From Ferruginibacter sp. (GTDB taxonomy: Bacteria > Bacteroidota > Bacteroidia > Chitinophagales > Chitinophagaceae), in contig JACMLJ010000045.1 of NCBI GenBank assembly GCA_014379625.1, forward strand, positions 62,001 through 126,000: a stretch of DNA of 64,000 nucleotides. Reading direction: 5' to 3'. A model generated the notes under the pieces. The model saw only the letters and a program-made list of their open reading frames with translations, was not told the DNA's origin and made no database searches. A program made the position numbers and the translations under genes. Every line of letters begins with the position of its first letter. The stretch's first letter is position 1. Shown in pieces: positions 25,321 through 33,704 of this stretch.

Positions 25321-26337
25321 TCAATCCAGTTCCACCACTGCTTTTATAACACCGGTTGCCGGATCCAGCCAGCTTTCAAAAACATCCTTCAACCCGTTAA
25401 ATTTTTCGCGGTGGGTGATATAGGTAGTGGGATCAACCAAACCCTTTTTCATTGAATCAATTACATGTGCAAAATCTTCTCTTGTGGCATTGCGGCTACT
25501 CATGAGCGTTGTTTCCCGCTTATGAAATTCGGGATGGCTGAAACTGAAAGCTTCTTTTTGCAAACCTATCAATACAAACCTGCCCCCATGGGCCAGGTAT
25601 TGCAATGCACTGTTAATGGCTTTCTGGCTACCGGTTGCATCAATGACCACGGTAGGCATATCACCATTTGTTATTTCGTTTAAACGGGCTAAAACGTCTT
25701 CCGTTGAAGCGTTAATGATATATTGTACTTTCAGCCTGTCTTTACAAAACTGTAAGCGCTGATCGTTAATGTCGAGGGCGATAACATTTGCCCCGGCAAT
25801 ACGGGCAAACTCCATTGTGCCCAAACCAATTGGCCCGGCGCCAATCACCAATACAAATTCATCTTTTTGTACATTGGCCCGCCATACGCCATGTGCGCCA
25901 ATAGCCAATGGTTCTACCAATGCCAGTTCATCATAACCCAATCCTTCACTTTTAACCAGTGAATAAGCAGGTACCGACAGGTATTCCGCCATCCCACCGT
26001 CTATATGCACCCCGCACACTTTAATATCAGTGCAACAGTTTGGTTTGCCATTCCTGCAGGCGATACATTTACCGCAATTGAAATAGGGAATAAAAGTGAG
26101 TGGCTCCCCGGGCCAAAAATTATCGGCCCCATCTGCTGAAACCAGATCTGCCGCCAGCTCATGACCCAATATCCGGGGATAGGTAAAAAAAGGTTGTGTT
26201 CCTTTATAAGCGTGCAGATCGGTGCCGCAAATCCCTATGCGTTTGATCTTTATTATCGCATGCCCCGGAGTTGGTACCGGAGCGGGTATTTCTTTGTATT
26301 CAAAGGTTCCCGGCTTTATACATATTAATGCTTCCAT
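25321..26337 (-). CDS. Zinc-dependent alcohol/polyol dehydrogenase of the fucose cluster
   Basis: The 338-residue protein is an MDR enzyme. Catalytic Cys37 (GICGTDLH), GHE at 58-60 and four structural cysteines near 88, 91, 94 and 102 (NCGKCIACRNGKPNC) are present; a Rossmann motif is at IGAGPIGLG. It is close in look to RspB/YjjN-type 5-keto-sugar-acid dehydrogenases. Its position 10 bases downstream of the GH29 fucosidase and in line with FucP suggests it oxidises fucose, fuconate or a downstream sugar acid; the exact step is unknown. No FucI/FucK/FucA-type isomerase or kinase genes are visible nearby. Confidence 0.88.
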   Translation of the reverse strand: MEALICIKPGTFEYKEIPAPVPTPGHAIIKIKRIGICGTDLHAYKGTQPFFTYPRILGHELAADLVSADGADNFWPGEPLTFIPYFNCGKCIACRNGKPNCCTDIKVCGVHIDGGMAEYLSVPAYSLVKSEGLGYDELALVEPLAIGAHGVWRANVQKDEFVLVIGAGPIGLGTMEFARIAGANVIALDINDQRLQFCKDRLKVQYIINASTEDVLARLNEITNGDMPTVVIDATGSQKAINSALQYLAHGGRFVLIGLQKEAFSFSHPEFHKRETTLMSSRNATREDFAHVIDSMKKGLVDPTTYITHREKFNGLKDVFESWLDPATGVIKAVVELD

Positions 26338-26347
26338 GAGGTTCGTG

Positions 26348-27799
26348 CTATTTTTTTAAACTTATTTTATACGCTACCGCATATTGCGAGGGATAAGTTT
26401 TAGCTGGTTGTATAATCAATGCATCTGCCTGCTGCGACCAGGTTAGTTTTTCATTGCTGCCCACAAGTGCTATACCCGTAATGATCCCGTTCCCTTGTTT
26501 TGTGCCCAATGCTTTTACAGTGGTAATAGCTGCTGGCAATCCAAGGGCTATTGCGTACAACAGATCTCCTTTTGTTGTAAAGCGGATGTCCTGTGCAGTA
26601 AATGGTTTTTTCTGATCTACAAAACTTCCGCTGGCAGATTCAGTAGGACCTTCACCAAAGAGTTTCCATGGCCTGCTACCATAAATGGCTTCTCCATTTA
26701 CATCCAGCCATTTACCGGTACCCAGCAGCGTTTGTGTTTCTTCATCAGTAATGGTACCATCCGGCCGGGGCCCGATATTCAATAGCAGGTTACCATTTTT
26801 GCTTACAATGTCTACCAGGTTGGTTATAACATACTGCGCGTTTTTAAAAGTATTACCGGCGGCATATCCCCAGGATTTGTTGCCAATCGCATCATCCGTT
26901 TGCCAGGGAAGTTTCCGGATACCTGCCAGTTTTCCACGCTCAAGATCCAGCACGGCTGTGCCATCCGGGTAAGCTATATTTTTATAATTTACCACTACTC
27001 CTTTATTCCATTCAAGCCCCTTGTTATAATAAGAAGCGGCAAACGATTTGCGGTAAGGATCCATTGCCGGTTGTTCTATCCACCAGTCGAACCAGAATAA
27101 TTGTGGCTGGTAATTATTGACCAGTTCTGTATTCCGAAGCAACCAGTCATTCATAAATTCGGCCGAAGGGGTTTCATTTTCTTCTCTTGCGGGGCCGTAA
27201 AAATCTTCATACTTTGTATCCAAAACATCCGATTCAAACCTGCGCCCCCCGTTCATAAAAAACCAGTGTTCTATCCGGTGAGAAGAGAGGCCAAAAATTA
27301 ATCCCTGTTTTCGGATTTCGGAAGCGAGTTCGCCCAATACATCCCGTTTTGGTCCCATTTCCACCGCATTCCATTTAGAATAGGCGGTTTTATACATGGC
27401 GAAACCATCATGGTGTTCCGCCACAGGTACAACATATTTAGCGCCTGCCTTTTTAAACAAAGCCACCCATTGTTCCGGACTAAATTTTTCCGCCTTAAAC
27501 ATGGGTATGAAATCTTTGTAGCCAAATTTATTGTGGGCTCCAAAGGTTGCTACGTGATGCGCAAATTCTTTTTTATCCTTCCGGTACATTTCACGGGGAT
27601 ACCATTCGGAAGAAAAGGCAGGAACCGAATACACGCCCCAATGAATGAAGATGCCAAACTTGGCGTCCATGAACCAATCCGGTGTACTGTACTTTTTTAA
27701 TGATTCCCAGGTAGCCTGGTATCTTTCCTGCGCCTTTACCCGCTGAAGCAGTGCAAACAGGAAAAAAAATAGTATAAAAATCTGGTATAACTTTTTCAT
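26348..27799 (-). CDS. Secreted alpha-L-fucosidase, GH29
   Basis: The 483-residue protein has a signal peptide ending in KAQ. The barrel shows DAKFGIFIHWGVYSVPAFSSEWYP (described as FGIFIHWG and SEWYP), AEHHDGFAMYKTAYSKWNAV, and QLFWFDWWIEQP with the nucleophile Asp near 238. GNLLLNIGPRPDGTI marks the barrel end; a short beta-sandwich domain follows (about 400-483). It releases alpha-L-fucose, which the adjacent FucP-type carrier would import. Linkage preference cannot be told. Confidence 0.95.
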   Translation of the reverse strand: MKKLYQIFILFFFLFALLQRVKAQERYQATWESLKKYSTPDWFMDAKFGIFIHWGVYSVPAFSSEWYPREMYRKDKKEFAHHVATFGAHNKFGYKDFIPMFKAEKFSPEQWVALFKKAGAKYVVPVAEHHDGFAMYKTAYSKWNAVEMGPKRDVLGELASEIRKQGLIFGLSSHRIEHWFFMNGGRRFESDVLDTKYEDFYGPAREENETPSAEFMNDWLLRNTELVNNYQPQLFWFDWWIEQPAMDPYRKSFAASYYNKGLEWNKGVVVNYKNIAYPDGTAVLDLERGKLAGIRKLPWQTDDAIGNKSWGYAAGNTFKNAQYVITNLVDIVSKNGNLLLNIGPRPDGTITDEETQTLLGTGKWLDVNGEAIYGSRPWKLFGEGPTESASGSFVDQKKPFTAQDIRFTTKGDLLYAIALGLPAAITTVKALGTKQGNGIITGIALVGSNEKLTWSQQADALIIQPAKTYPSQYAVAYKISLKK

Positions 27800-27901
27800 A
27801 TAATGAAAGCTTAAAAATGATAGTATTAATAGTTATTAGATCCCTGTTTAATTCCCGGGCTATCCATATTCCCTTACCGGTTATTGATTAATCGTTATCC
27901 A

Positions 27902-29158
27902 TCACACATTATTTTTCTCCATAACCTTATATCCCTTCCATCCAAAAAACAAGATCACTACAAAACATATAAGAGGTACAATGTATCCATACTGAATATT
28001 ACCGGTTCCATCGCTGATATAACCGAATATCCTTGGAAGTATCGCTCCGCCAACGATAGACATGATAATCAGGCTGCTTCCAAATTCTGTATCACCTTTC
28101 AGTCCTTTGATACCCAGTGCAAAAATAGTTGGGAACATAATGGACATAAAAAAACAAATGCCGATTACCGCATAAACGGTTATCATGCCATTCGCCGTCA
28201 TAGCAATCATGCACAGTAAAATATTAATGGCTGCATACAATGCCAGCAACCGTTCGGGCTTAATATACTTCATTAAAAAAGTTCCGAGGAACCTTCCAAT
28301 CAAAAAAGCCAGGCCACATCCGCCTAAATAATCTGCTGCTTTTACCTGGTTGATACCTGCAGACTTAGTGGCATACAAAATAAATAGACTAAAAACGCTG
28401 ACCTGTGCACCCACATAAAAAAACTGGGCAGCTACCGCCCATGACAAATGCCGGTGCCTGAACGCGTGTAAAATATTCTTACCAGCTTCGTGCCCTTCCG
28501 TATTCTGAATAGTGGGTAATTTGGTAAACGCAAAAACAACAGCAATTAAAACTAATACGGCGCCGAGGATAAAATAGGGTGTTTTAACTGAAGATGCTTC
28601 GGAGGCCAATGCTATTTTCCTGGCAGTCTCCGTCATTGCGCTTAACTCCACATCGGAATAACCTTTGGTAAGTATAATCCTTGCCCCGATAACGGGTGCC
28701 AAAGCTGCCGCCAGCCCATTGAAAGATTGCGAAAAATTGAGCCTTTGTGTAGCAGTTTCAGGATCACCTAATGAAGAAGCGTATGGATTGGCAGCCGTTT
28801 CTAAAATGGTTAAACCGCAGGCGATTATAAATAAAGCGAATAAAAAGAAATTATACGACTGGTTATCTGCGGCGGGAATAAACAAAAAAGACCCGATCGC
28901 GAAAAATAACAGGCCCGTAATAATCCCAATCTTGTAACCAAACTTCTTCATGATATAACCTGCAGGCAATGCCATTAAAAAATAGGCGATAAAAACCGCT
29001 GAATCAACCAGGGTGGATTGAGTGGTAGTGAGGGTGAATGATTTTTTTAGGTGCGGAATTAAAATGGGATCGAGGTTATGGGCAAAGCCCCATAAAAAAA
29101 ACAAGGAAGTTATAAGGATAAAGGCAAAGCGGTAAGACTTGTTAGTTAATGATGGCAT
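27902..29158 (-). CDS. fucP: Sugar porter of the FucP type (L-fucose:H+ symporter-like MFS)
   Basis: The 418-residue protein has about twelve transmembrane segments. FFLWGFAHNLDPILIPHLKKSF near residue 20, the first intrahelical LMALPAGYIMKKFGYKIGII loop, QRLNFSQSFNGLAAALAPVIGA and the second-half LIGRFLGTFLMKYIKPERLLA are characteristic of FucP/glucose-galactose porters. It sits between the GH29 gene and a divergent AraC-family regulator, so L-fucose is the best guess, although glucose/galactose/mannose porters share this look; the symbol follows that inference. Confidence 0.85.
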   Translation of the reverse strand: MPSLTNKSYRFAFILITSLFFLWGFAHNLDPILIPHLKKSFTLTTTQSTLVDSAVFIAYFLMALPAGYIMKKFGYKIGIITGLLFFAIGSFLFIPAADNQSYNFFLFALFIIACGLTILETAANPYASSLGDPETATQRLNFSQSFNGLAAALAPVIGARIILTKGYSDVELSAMTETARKIALASEASSVKTPYFILGAVLVLIAVVFAFTKLPTIQNTEGHEAGKNILHAFRHRHLSWAVAAQFFYVGAQVSVFSLFILYATKSAGINQVKAADYLGGCGLAFLIGRFLGTFLMKYIKPERLLALYAAINILLCMIAMTANGMITVYAVIGICFFMSIMFPTIFALGIKGLKGDTEFGSSLIIMSIVGGAILPRIFGYISDGTGNIQYGYIVPLICFVVILFFGWKGYKVMEKNNV

Positions 29159-29449
29159 GTAAAATAGTTTTAGAAAGGCAGATAGAAAAAAGTTGATTAC
29201 TGATGGTTAAATAATGCAAAAAAGGGCAATTGGGAAACTATACAAAAACAATTACAGGCGAACAGACGAGAATAGCTAAATGAGCATTCTTTCATAACAG
29301 CAAACCTTTTTAAGTATTCCAATCGTTTGTTTTTGCCGGTATACCGGCCCAGGATGTAAATTTAGTTTTAAGTTGCAAGATATAAAACCAATTTTTTCTC
29401 AAATACTTGTGCTATATTATCTTATCTTAGCCTTCAAAAAAAGCCCTGT
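29159..29449. promoter_or_regulatory. Divergent control region of the fucose cluster with a 14-bp palindrome
   Basis: GCCGGTATACCGGC at 29335-29348 is a perfect palindrome, about 100 bases before the AraC-type gene and 177 before fucP. I did not notice a second exact copy in the window. As a symmetric site in a regulator/transporter spacer it is a candidate operator, though AraC proteins usually bind direct repeats. A -7-like TATCTTAG lies at about 29422-29429. Confidence 0.45.
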
Positions 29450-30337
29450 ATGAAGCCTGAATTGCGCCAGATTACATCAACACCTCAATCTTCTTTCCTG
29501 GTAAGAATGGATGTTGGGGACCGAATGTTAAACAACTGGCATTATCATTCCGAAGTTGAATTATTATTTATTAAGAGAAGCGCCGGCACCTGGATCGTTG
29601 GGGATCATATTGGCCCTTTTCAAAGTGGCGATATGCTGTTAATAGGCGCTAATTTACCCCACTGTTTCAGGCACGAATATGATCACATCTTTAAGGGGGA
29701 TGAAAACCCGGGTGAAACCATTTGCATAAAATTTGAACCCGGCATCTTCGGCAGCCAGTTTTTTAATTTACCGGAGACTGAACAAATAAAAGAACTATTA
29801 CTAAAATGTAACTATGGTTTAAAATTAATTGGAAAAACAAAAAAACATTTATCCGCGATGATTGATAAAATGCTGGTTGCCTCACCCGGAAAAAAGCTGG
29901 TGTATCTTTTATCGATGCTGGAAGAGATCGCCGAAAGCAGGGAATATATCCCGCTCTCCTCCAAAGGATTTATGCAATCTCCGGGCGATACCGATAAGGA
30001 CAGGATCAAACTGGTATTTGAGTACACTTTTAATCATTTTAATGAAAAAATTTTAATTGACGAGGTAGCAACGCTTTTAAATATGACCAGGCAATCTTTT
30101 TGCAGGTATTTTAAAAATAAAACCCAAAAAACATATATACAATTTTTGATGGAAGTGAGAATCGGTTATGCCTGCAGGTTATTAATAGAAGATGAAAAAA
30201 ATGTGGCGGAGGTTAGCTACGAATCAGGGTATAATAATATTTCTCATTTTAATCACCAGTTTAAACTGATCACAAAAAAGAAACCGCTTGAATATAAAAG
30301 AGATTACCTGAAAATGGAATCCGTAACGGGAACATAA
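29450..30337 (+). CDS. AraC-family regulator with cupin sensor domain
   Basis: The 295-residue protein has an amino-terminal cupin (NNWHYHSEVELLFIKRSAG, then GDMLLIGANLPHCFRHE; about residues 20-90). An AraC/XylS DNA-binding domain occupies the last 100 residues: IDEVATLLNMTRQSFCRYFK and VAEVSYESGYNNISHFNHQFK. It is divergent from fucP and is probably the activator of the fucose cluster; the cupin pocket would bind a sugar or sugar acid (inference). No partner gene follows in the same direction. Confidence 0.92.
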   Translation: MKPELRQITSTPQSSFLVRMDVGDRMLNNWHYHSEVELLFIKRSAGTWIVGDHIGPFQSGDMLLIGANLPHCFRHEYDHIFKGDENPGETICIKFEPGIFGSQFFNLPETEQIKELLLKCNYGLKLIGKTKKHLSAMIDKMLVASPGKKLVYLLSMLEEIAESREYIPLSSKGFMQSPGDTDKDRIKLVFEYTFNHFNEKILIDEVATLLNMTRQSFCRYFKNKTQKTYIQFLMEVRIGYACRLLIEDEKNVAEVSYESGYNNISHFNHQFKLITKKKPLEYKRDYLKMESVTGT

Positions 30338-30432
30338 ATAAACGGGGATAACAGCATAACCTGTTGTTTATTTTATGTTGCAACAGCAAAAGTAAAACAG
30401 GCTACGACCCGTAATGAAATAAAGGAGCGTAA

Positions 30433-30630
30433 TCAGGAATGGACATAATCCGATACGAGGATTAATCTTTCTTCAGGAACCGTTATCTTGTCGGCCTTTT
30501 CTCTATCGGGATAAATGAAATCAACCTCATATTTATGCGAATTCTTTTCGTAGCGGCAAATCACCGCTCTGCCTGCGGGTTTATATTCTGTATTTAAAAG
30601 GGTAACAATCTGGCCTGTAGAATACTTCAT
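30433..30630 (-). CDS. Small protein with an SH3-like look
   Basis: The 65-residue protein MKYSTGQIVTLLNTEYKPAG continues with RAVICRYEKNSHKYEVDFIY and ends ITVPEERLILVSDY. The pattern G-x-x-V followed by three or four beta strands suggests a small barrel (SH3/Tudor/KOW-like). I recognise no characterised family. It lies 107 bases downstream of another tiny protein of a similar plan on the same strand. Confidence 0.6.
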   Translation of the reverse strand: MKYSTGQIVTLLNTEYKPAGRAVICRYEKNSHKYEVDFIYPDREKADKITVPEERLILVSDYVHS

Positions 30631-30737
30631 ATAAAAAGCATTTTCGTTATGTAAATGTATTATTATCCCTGATTTTTTATGGCTGTTTTTTTACACAATT
30701 TCAACAACAAATTGTGGATAATTAAATGTATAAATTA

Positions 30738-30956
30738 TCAAAAAGCGAGGTAATTTTTTTCAAGATTTATTACATCTTTCACGTATACTATATATTTTTC
30801 TGCATAACCCATTTCCCTTATTTCAACTATCAACCGGTTGCGGGATAATTTATGGATCACCCTCCAGAACAAATTGTGCTGTACCGGGTGGGCGTCTTTA
30901 AATAATACTTCATCTCCGATATGAATTTCATCTATTGTAAATTTTGACTTTTCCAT
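30738..30956 (-). CDS. Second small beta-barrel-like protein
   Basis: The 72-residue protein has IDEIHIGDEVLFKDAHPVQHN, then WRVIHKLSRNRLIVEIREMG and YIVYVKDVINLEKNY. The layout G-D-E-V, turn, strand R-V-I, strand V-E-I, strand ending in V-x-x-I resembles the neighbouring 65-residue protein. Both may be tiny single-barrel proteins, possibly related. No signal peptide. Function unknown. Confidence 0.6.
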   Translation of the reverse strand: MEKSKFTIDEIHIGDEVLFKDAHPVQHNLFWRVIHKLSRNRLIVEIREMGYAEKYIVYVKDVINLEKNYLAF

Positions 30957-31204
30957 GATAAATGGTTTGATATCATTTACAGCAAATTGCAGTCCAAGGG
31001 CATTTTGAGTTTTTTATAGACTAAATTCAAGGCAAAGGGGAATAAAAGCTACACCGATATTTCTTAAAGGGTATTAGTCGCTTCAGTTGTCGCAAAAATG
31101 CACCCGACTGCCGCATCAATAAATCGCTGTACGAGTCAACTGTTGAATTGCAAGTACACCATATAAAAAAATTCGGTGAGCATTGCATCCCAAAGCCGTT
31201 CCCC

Positions 31205-33571
31205 TTAAAAAGGATAACCAATCGCGAGGTTTAGCACAAAGTTTTCCTTTCGCCATTGACTGTCGCCAAAAGCCACCTTATCAATTACCCATTTAGGCCC
31301 CCCGTCTTCATAAGGCTTACGTATCGGAAAGGCGGCATCTATCCGAAGAACGAGGAAATTCAGATCGAACCTTAACCCGGCACCCGTACCTACCGCCAAT
31401 TGACTGAAAAAATCTTTACTGAATTTGGAACCCGGTCTTGCAGGGTCGGTACGCATGGTAAATATATTTCCCGCATCCACAAAAAAAGCGCCCCGAACAA
31501 TAGAAGCTATTTTAAAGCGCAACTCCGTATTAATTTCTATTTTAACATCGCCGGGCTGGTCGGGCAGATACCTGTTTCTGAGTGAATCATTGGCTAAATT
31601 GCCCGCGTAATAAATTCCAGGCCCAAGGCTGCGTGCCCGGTATGCCCTGATGCTGTTGGTGCCACCAATAAAAAATTGTTTAATAAATGGCATGGTGACA
31701 CTGTTGCCATAACCGTAGCCCGCACCAATGATTACCCTGTTTACCAGTTGATTAATGCGTATCCGCCGGGGTTTGCCGATAGCCATATAATGTCGAAAGT
31801 CAAGCTCGCCGCGCAGGTATTGCGAGAAAGGGGTACCGAATATTTTTTTCTCTTTTCCATTCTCCACATCAGCGCCGGTGATAAGGCCAAGGATATTGCC
31901 CGAAAAATCAGCATTGCCATTGAAGTAGAAGTTGTGCCTTTTATTGTTTGGCTTTGCCTGTGAGTTATAATTGTAATTATAATTTGAGCCGATGATAAAC
32001 TGCTTTTCTATGCTGCGGGCTAATGTAATATTGGTGTCCAGCCCTTTTTTGAATTGTGTTGTAATACTTGATGGAAGCACATAATTGAGTGCGATGGGGT
32101 TAAACTGGTGTTCCGTAGCTATCGAAGTATTCCATACCCATCCAAAACTTGATTTAAAGGAATTGAGTGTATACTGATCTGTACGCCTGAAATATTCGTA
32201 TCCCAGGTTTATCCTGGTTTTTGGAACAAAATCACTGTTTCTTCCAAAACCGATATGAGGGATGATGCGTGGGATCAGTAGGTCAAGGTCGCCCCCATAC
32301 CTTGTTGTACCGACGTTTTGCTGCCCGGCTATCTGTGTTTCGAGTCCCAGGAAACCACTTATACTTAACTGCTCGGCACTGCGAAAGGCATTGCGGTTTT
32401 TAAGGCTGAGGGTAAAGTCGGTACCGCTTGAGTTATTGGATTTTGAAAGGGCGGACACCTGGGCCTTTGCTGAATATTTATTGTTGGGCGACAAATAATA
32501 ATACGCATTCAGCCTCCTGTCTTTTACCGTGTCTACTTCTTCAAAACGGGCTTTTACAAATTTATACACCCCCAAACTTACCAACCTGCTAAGTGTAAGG
32601 TTATGGTCGTTGCGGTTGTACAGGTCGCCGGGATGAAAACGAATATTGCGTCTGTACATGCGGGGATTAAATTTCTTATAGGGGTCCACTACATAAAAGC
32701 TATCGTAAAAAACAGCCTTTTGTTTAGAAAAAGCCGTATCACTATTCAGGTTGTAATCAGCATAGATGATCACATCACCGATACGATAGGGATATTTGGC
32801 CTGCGGGGGCGTTTCGGGCTTAACCACCATGTAAGTGTTTACTTTATTGCTGCCAACGGTGCTGTCTACTTTCAGCAAGAGGTAATTTTCATTAAAAAAG
32901 AAATAACCTTTTTGTTTCAGTCTTGCATCGATCCTTGTTCTTTCCGCCTTAATTAGGTCAAGGTCATATGCCCGCCCGGTACGCAGGGAGGACCTCCTCG
33001 TTGTGGTTCTGATAGCCATACTCAACTCACTGGAATCTTTTGGAAAATTGACGGTATCAATGGTGTATTGCAGCCCCGGTTTCGCGGTAAATACCGCTGA
33101 TGTACGCTTATTTTTTGTGGTGGTATCAAAATTTACCATGCCTTTAAAATAGCCCCTGTTCTCAAGCCGGTTGGTCATGATATTCCGGTTCTTTTCGAAG
33201 TTGACCGAACTTGCATAAACAGGCGGCTCTCCTAATTTATTCCGGATCAGGTAGCGAAGACCTTTACCCGTAGGCCTTCCGGCAATATTGTAAAACCATA
33301 GCTTTATACGCAGCCCCAGTATGCTCATATTGGGTTTGGGCAGGATAATGGCCTTCAACTCGTCTTTAAGTACGGCTTTTTGTGATTTGGCGCTGCTGTC
33401 GGATGATACATATTTTATTTTGGAACCGATATATAATGTTTCACCCTTAGGTAAATATTTTGTATTGCTGCAGGAGGTGAAAAAACAAAGCATGCCCAAA
33501 CATATAACCATGCCGGGAAAAATCTGTCTCCGGTAAATTTTGCTTCCTATTGTAGAAAAATCCAAAGTCAT
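31205..33571 (-). CDS. tamL: TamL: lipoprotein BamA/TamA-family outer-membrane protein
   Basis: The 788-residue protein has a lipoprotein leader (KIYRRQ charged stretch, hydrophobic core, FFTSC with the lipidated Cys) followed by SNTKYLPKGETLYIG. It has POTRA-like repeats (about 100-380) and a carboxy-terminal 16-strand BamA-type barrel with FFIGGTNSIRAYRARSLGPG (the strand/L6-loop signature region) and a terminal aromatic residue (AIGYPF). TamL is the Bacteroidota counterpart of TamA and pairs with TamB in exporting or assembling outer-membrane components. It is 119 bases downstream of tamB on the same strand, so it is probably cotranscribed. Confidence 0.93.
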   Translation of the reverse strand: MTLDFSTIGSKIYRRQIFPGMVICLGMLCFFTSCSNTKYLPKGETLYIGSKIKYVSSDSSAKSQKAVLKDELKAIILPKPNMSILGLRIKLWFYNIAGRPTGKGLRYLIRNKLGEPPVYASSVNFEKNRNIMTNRLENRGYFKGMVNFDTTTKNKRTSAVFTAKPGLQYTIDTVNFPKDSSELSMAIRTTTRRSSLRTGRAYDLDLIKAERTRIDARLKQKGYFFFNENYLLLKVDSTVGSNKVNTYMVVKPETPPQAKYPYRIGDVIIYADYNLNSDTAFSKQKAVFYDSFYVVDPYKKFNPRMYRRNIRFHPGDLYNRNDHNLTLSRLVSLGVYKFVKARFEEVDTVKDRRLNAYYYLSPNNKYSAKAQVSALSKSNNSSGTDFTLSLKNRNAFRSAEQLSISGFLGLETQIAGQQNVGTTRYGGDLDLLIPRIIPHIGFGRNSDFVPKTRINLGYEYFRRTDQYTLNSFKSSFGWVWNTSIATEHQFNPIALNYVLPSSITTQFKKGLDTNITLARSIEKQFIIGSNYNYNYNSQAKPNNKRHNFYFNGNADFSGNILGLITGADVENGKEKKIFGTPFSQYLRGELDFRHYMAIGKPRRIRINQLVNRVIIGAGYGYGNSVTMPFIKQFFIGGTNSIRAYRARSLGPGIYYAGNLANDSLRNRYLPDQPGDVKIEINTELRFKIASIVRGAFFVDAGNIFTMRTDPARPGSKFSKDFFSQLAVGTGAGLRFDLNFLVLRIDAAFPIRKPYEDGGPKWVIDKVAFGDSQWRKENFVLNLAIGYPF

Positions 33572-33662
33572 TATTACGATCTGTGTTTTTAAATACTAAT
33601 TTTTGTTCCCCCAAGGATAAATGGAAATAATTATCCGCCGATTATTTATTCTGTAACCATCA

Positions 33663-33704
33663 CTATTGCCCATTGTCTACTGCCTATTGCCTATTGCCCA
33701 TTGC
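33663..33704. repeat. Six-unit heptanucleotide array overlapping the tamB 3' end
   Basis: On the plus strand the units are CTATTGC, CCATTGT, CTACTGC, CTATTGC, CTATTGC, CCATTGC. The tamB stop codon (TAG at 33693-33691 on the minus strand) and its last codons lie inside the array. Gain or loss of units could therefore shift the end of TamB. Confidence 0.85.

Noticed and set aside
31027..31221. 64-codon minus-strand frame overlapping the tamL end
   Set aside because: Cysteine- and Phe-rich random-looking composition and overlap with tamL.
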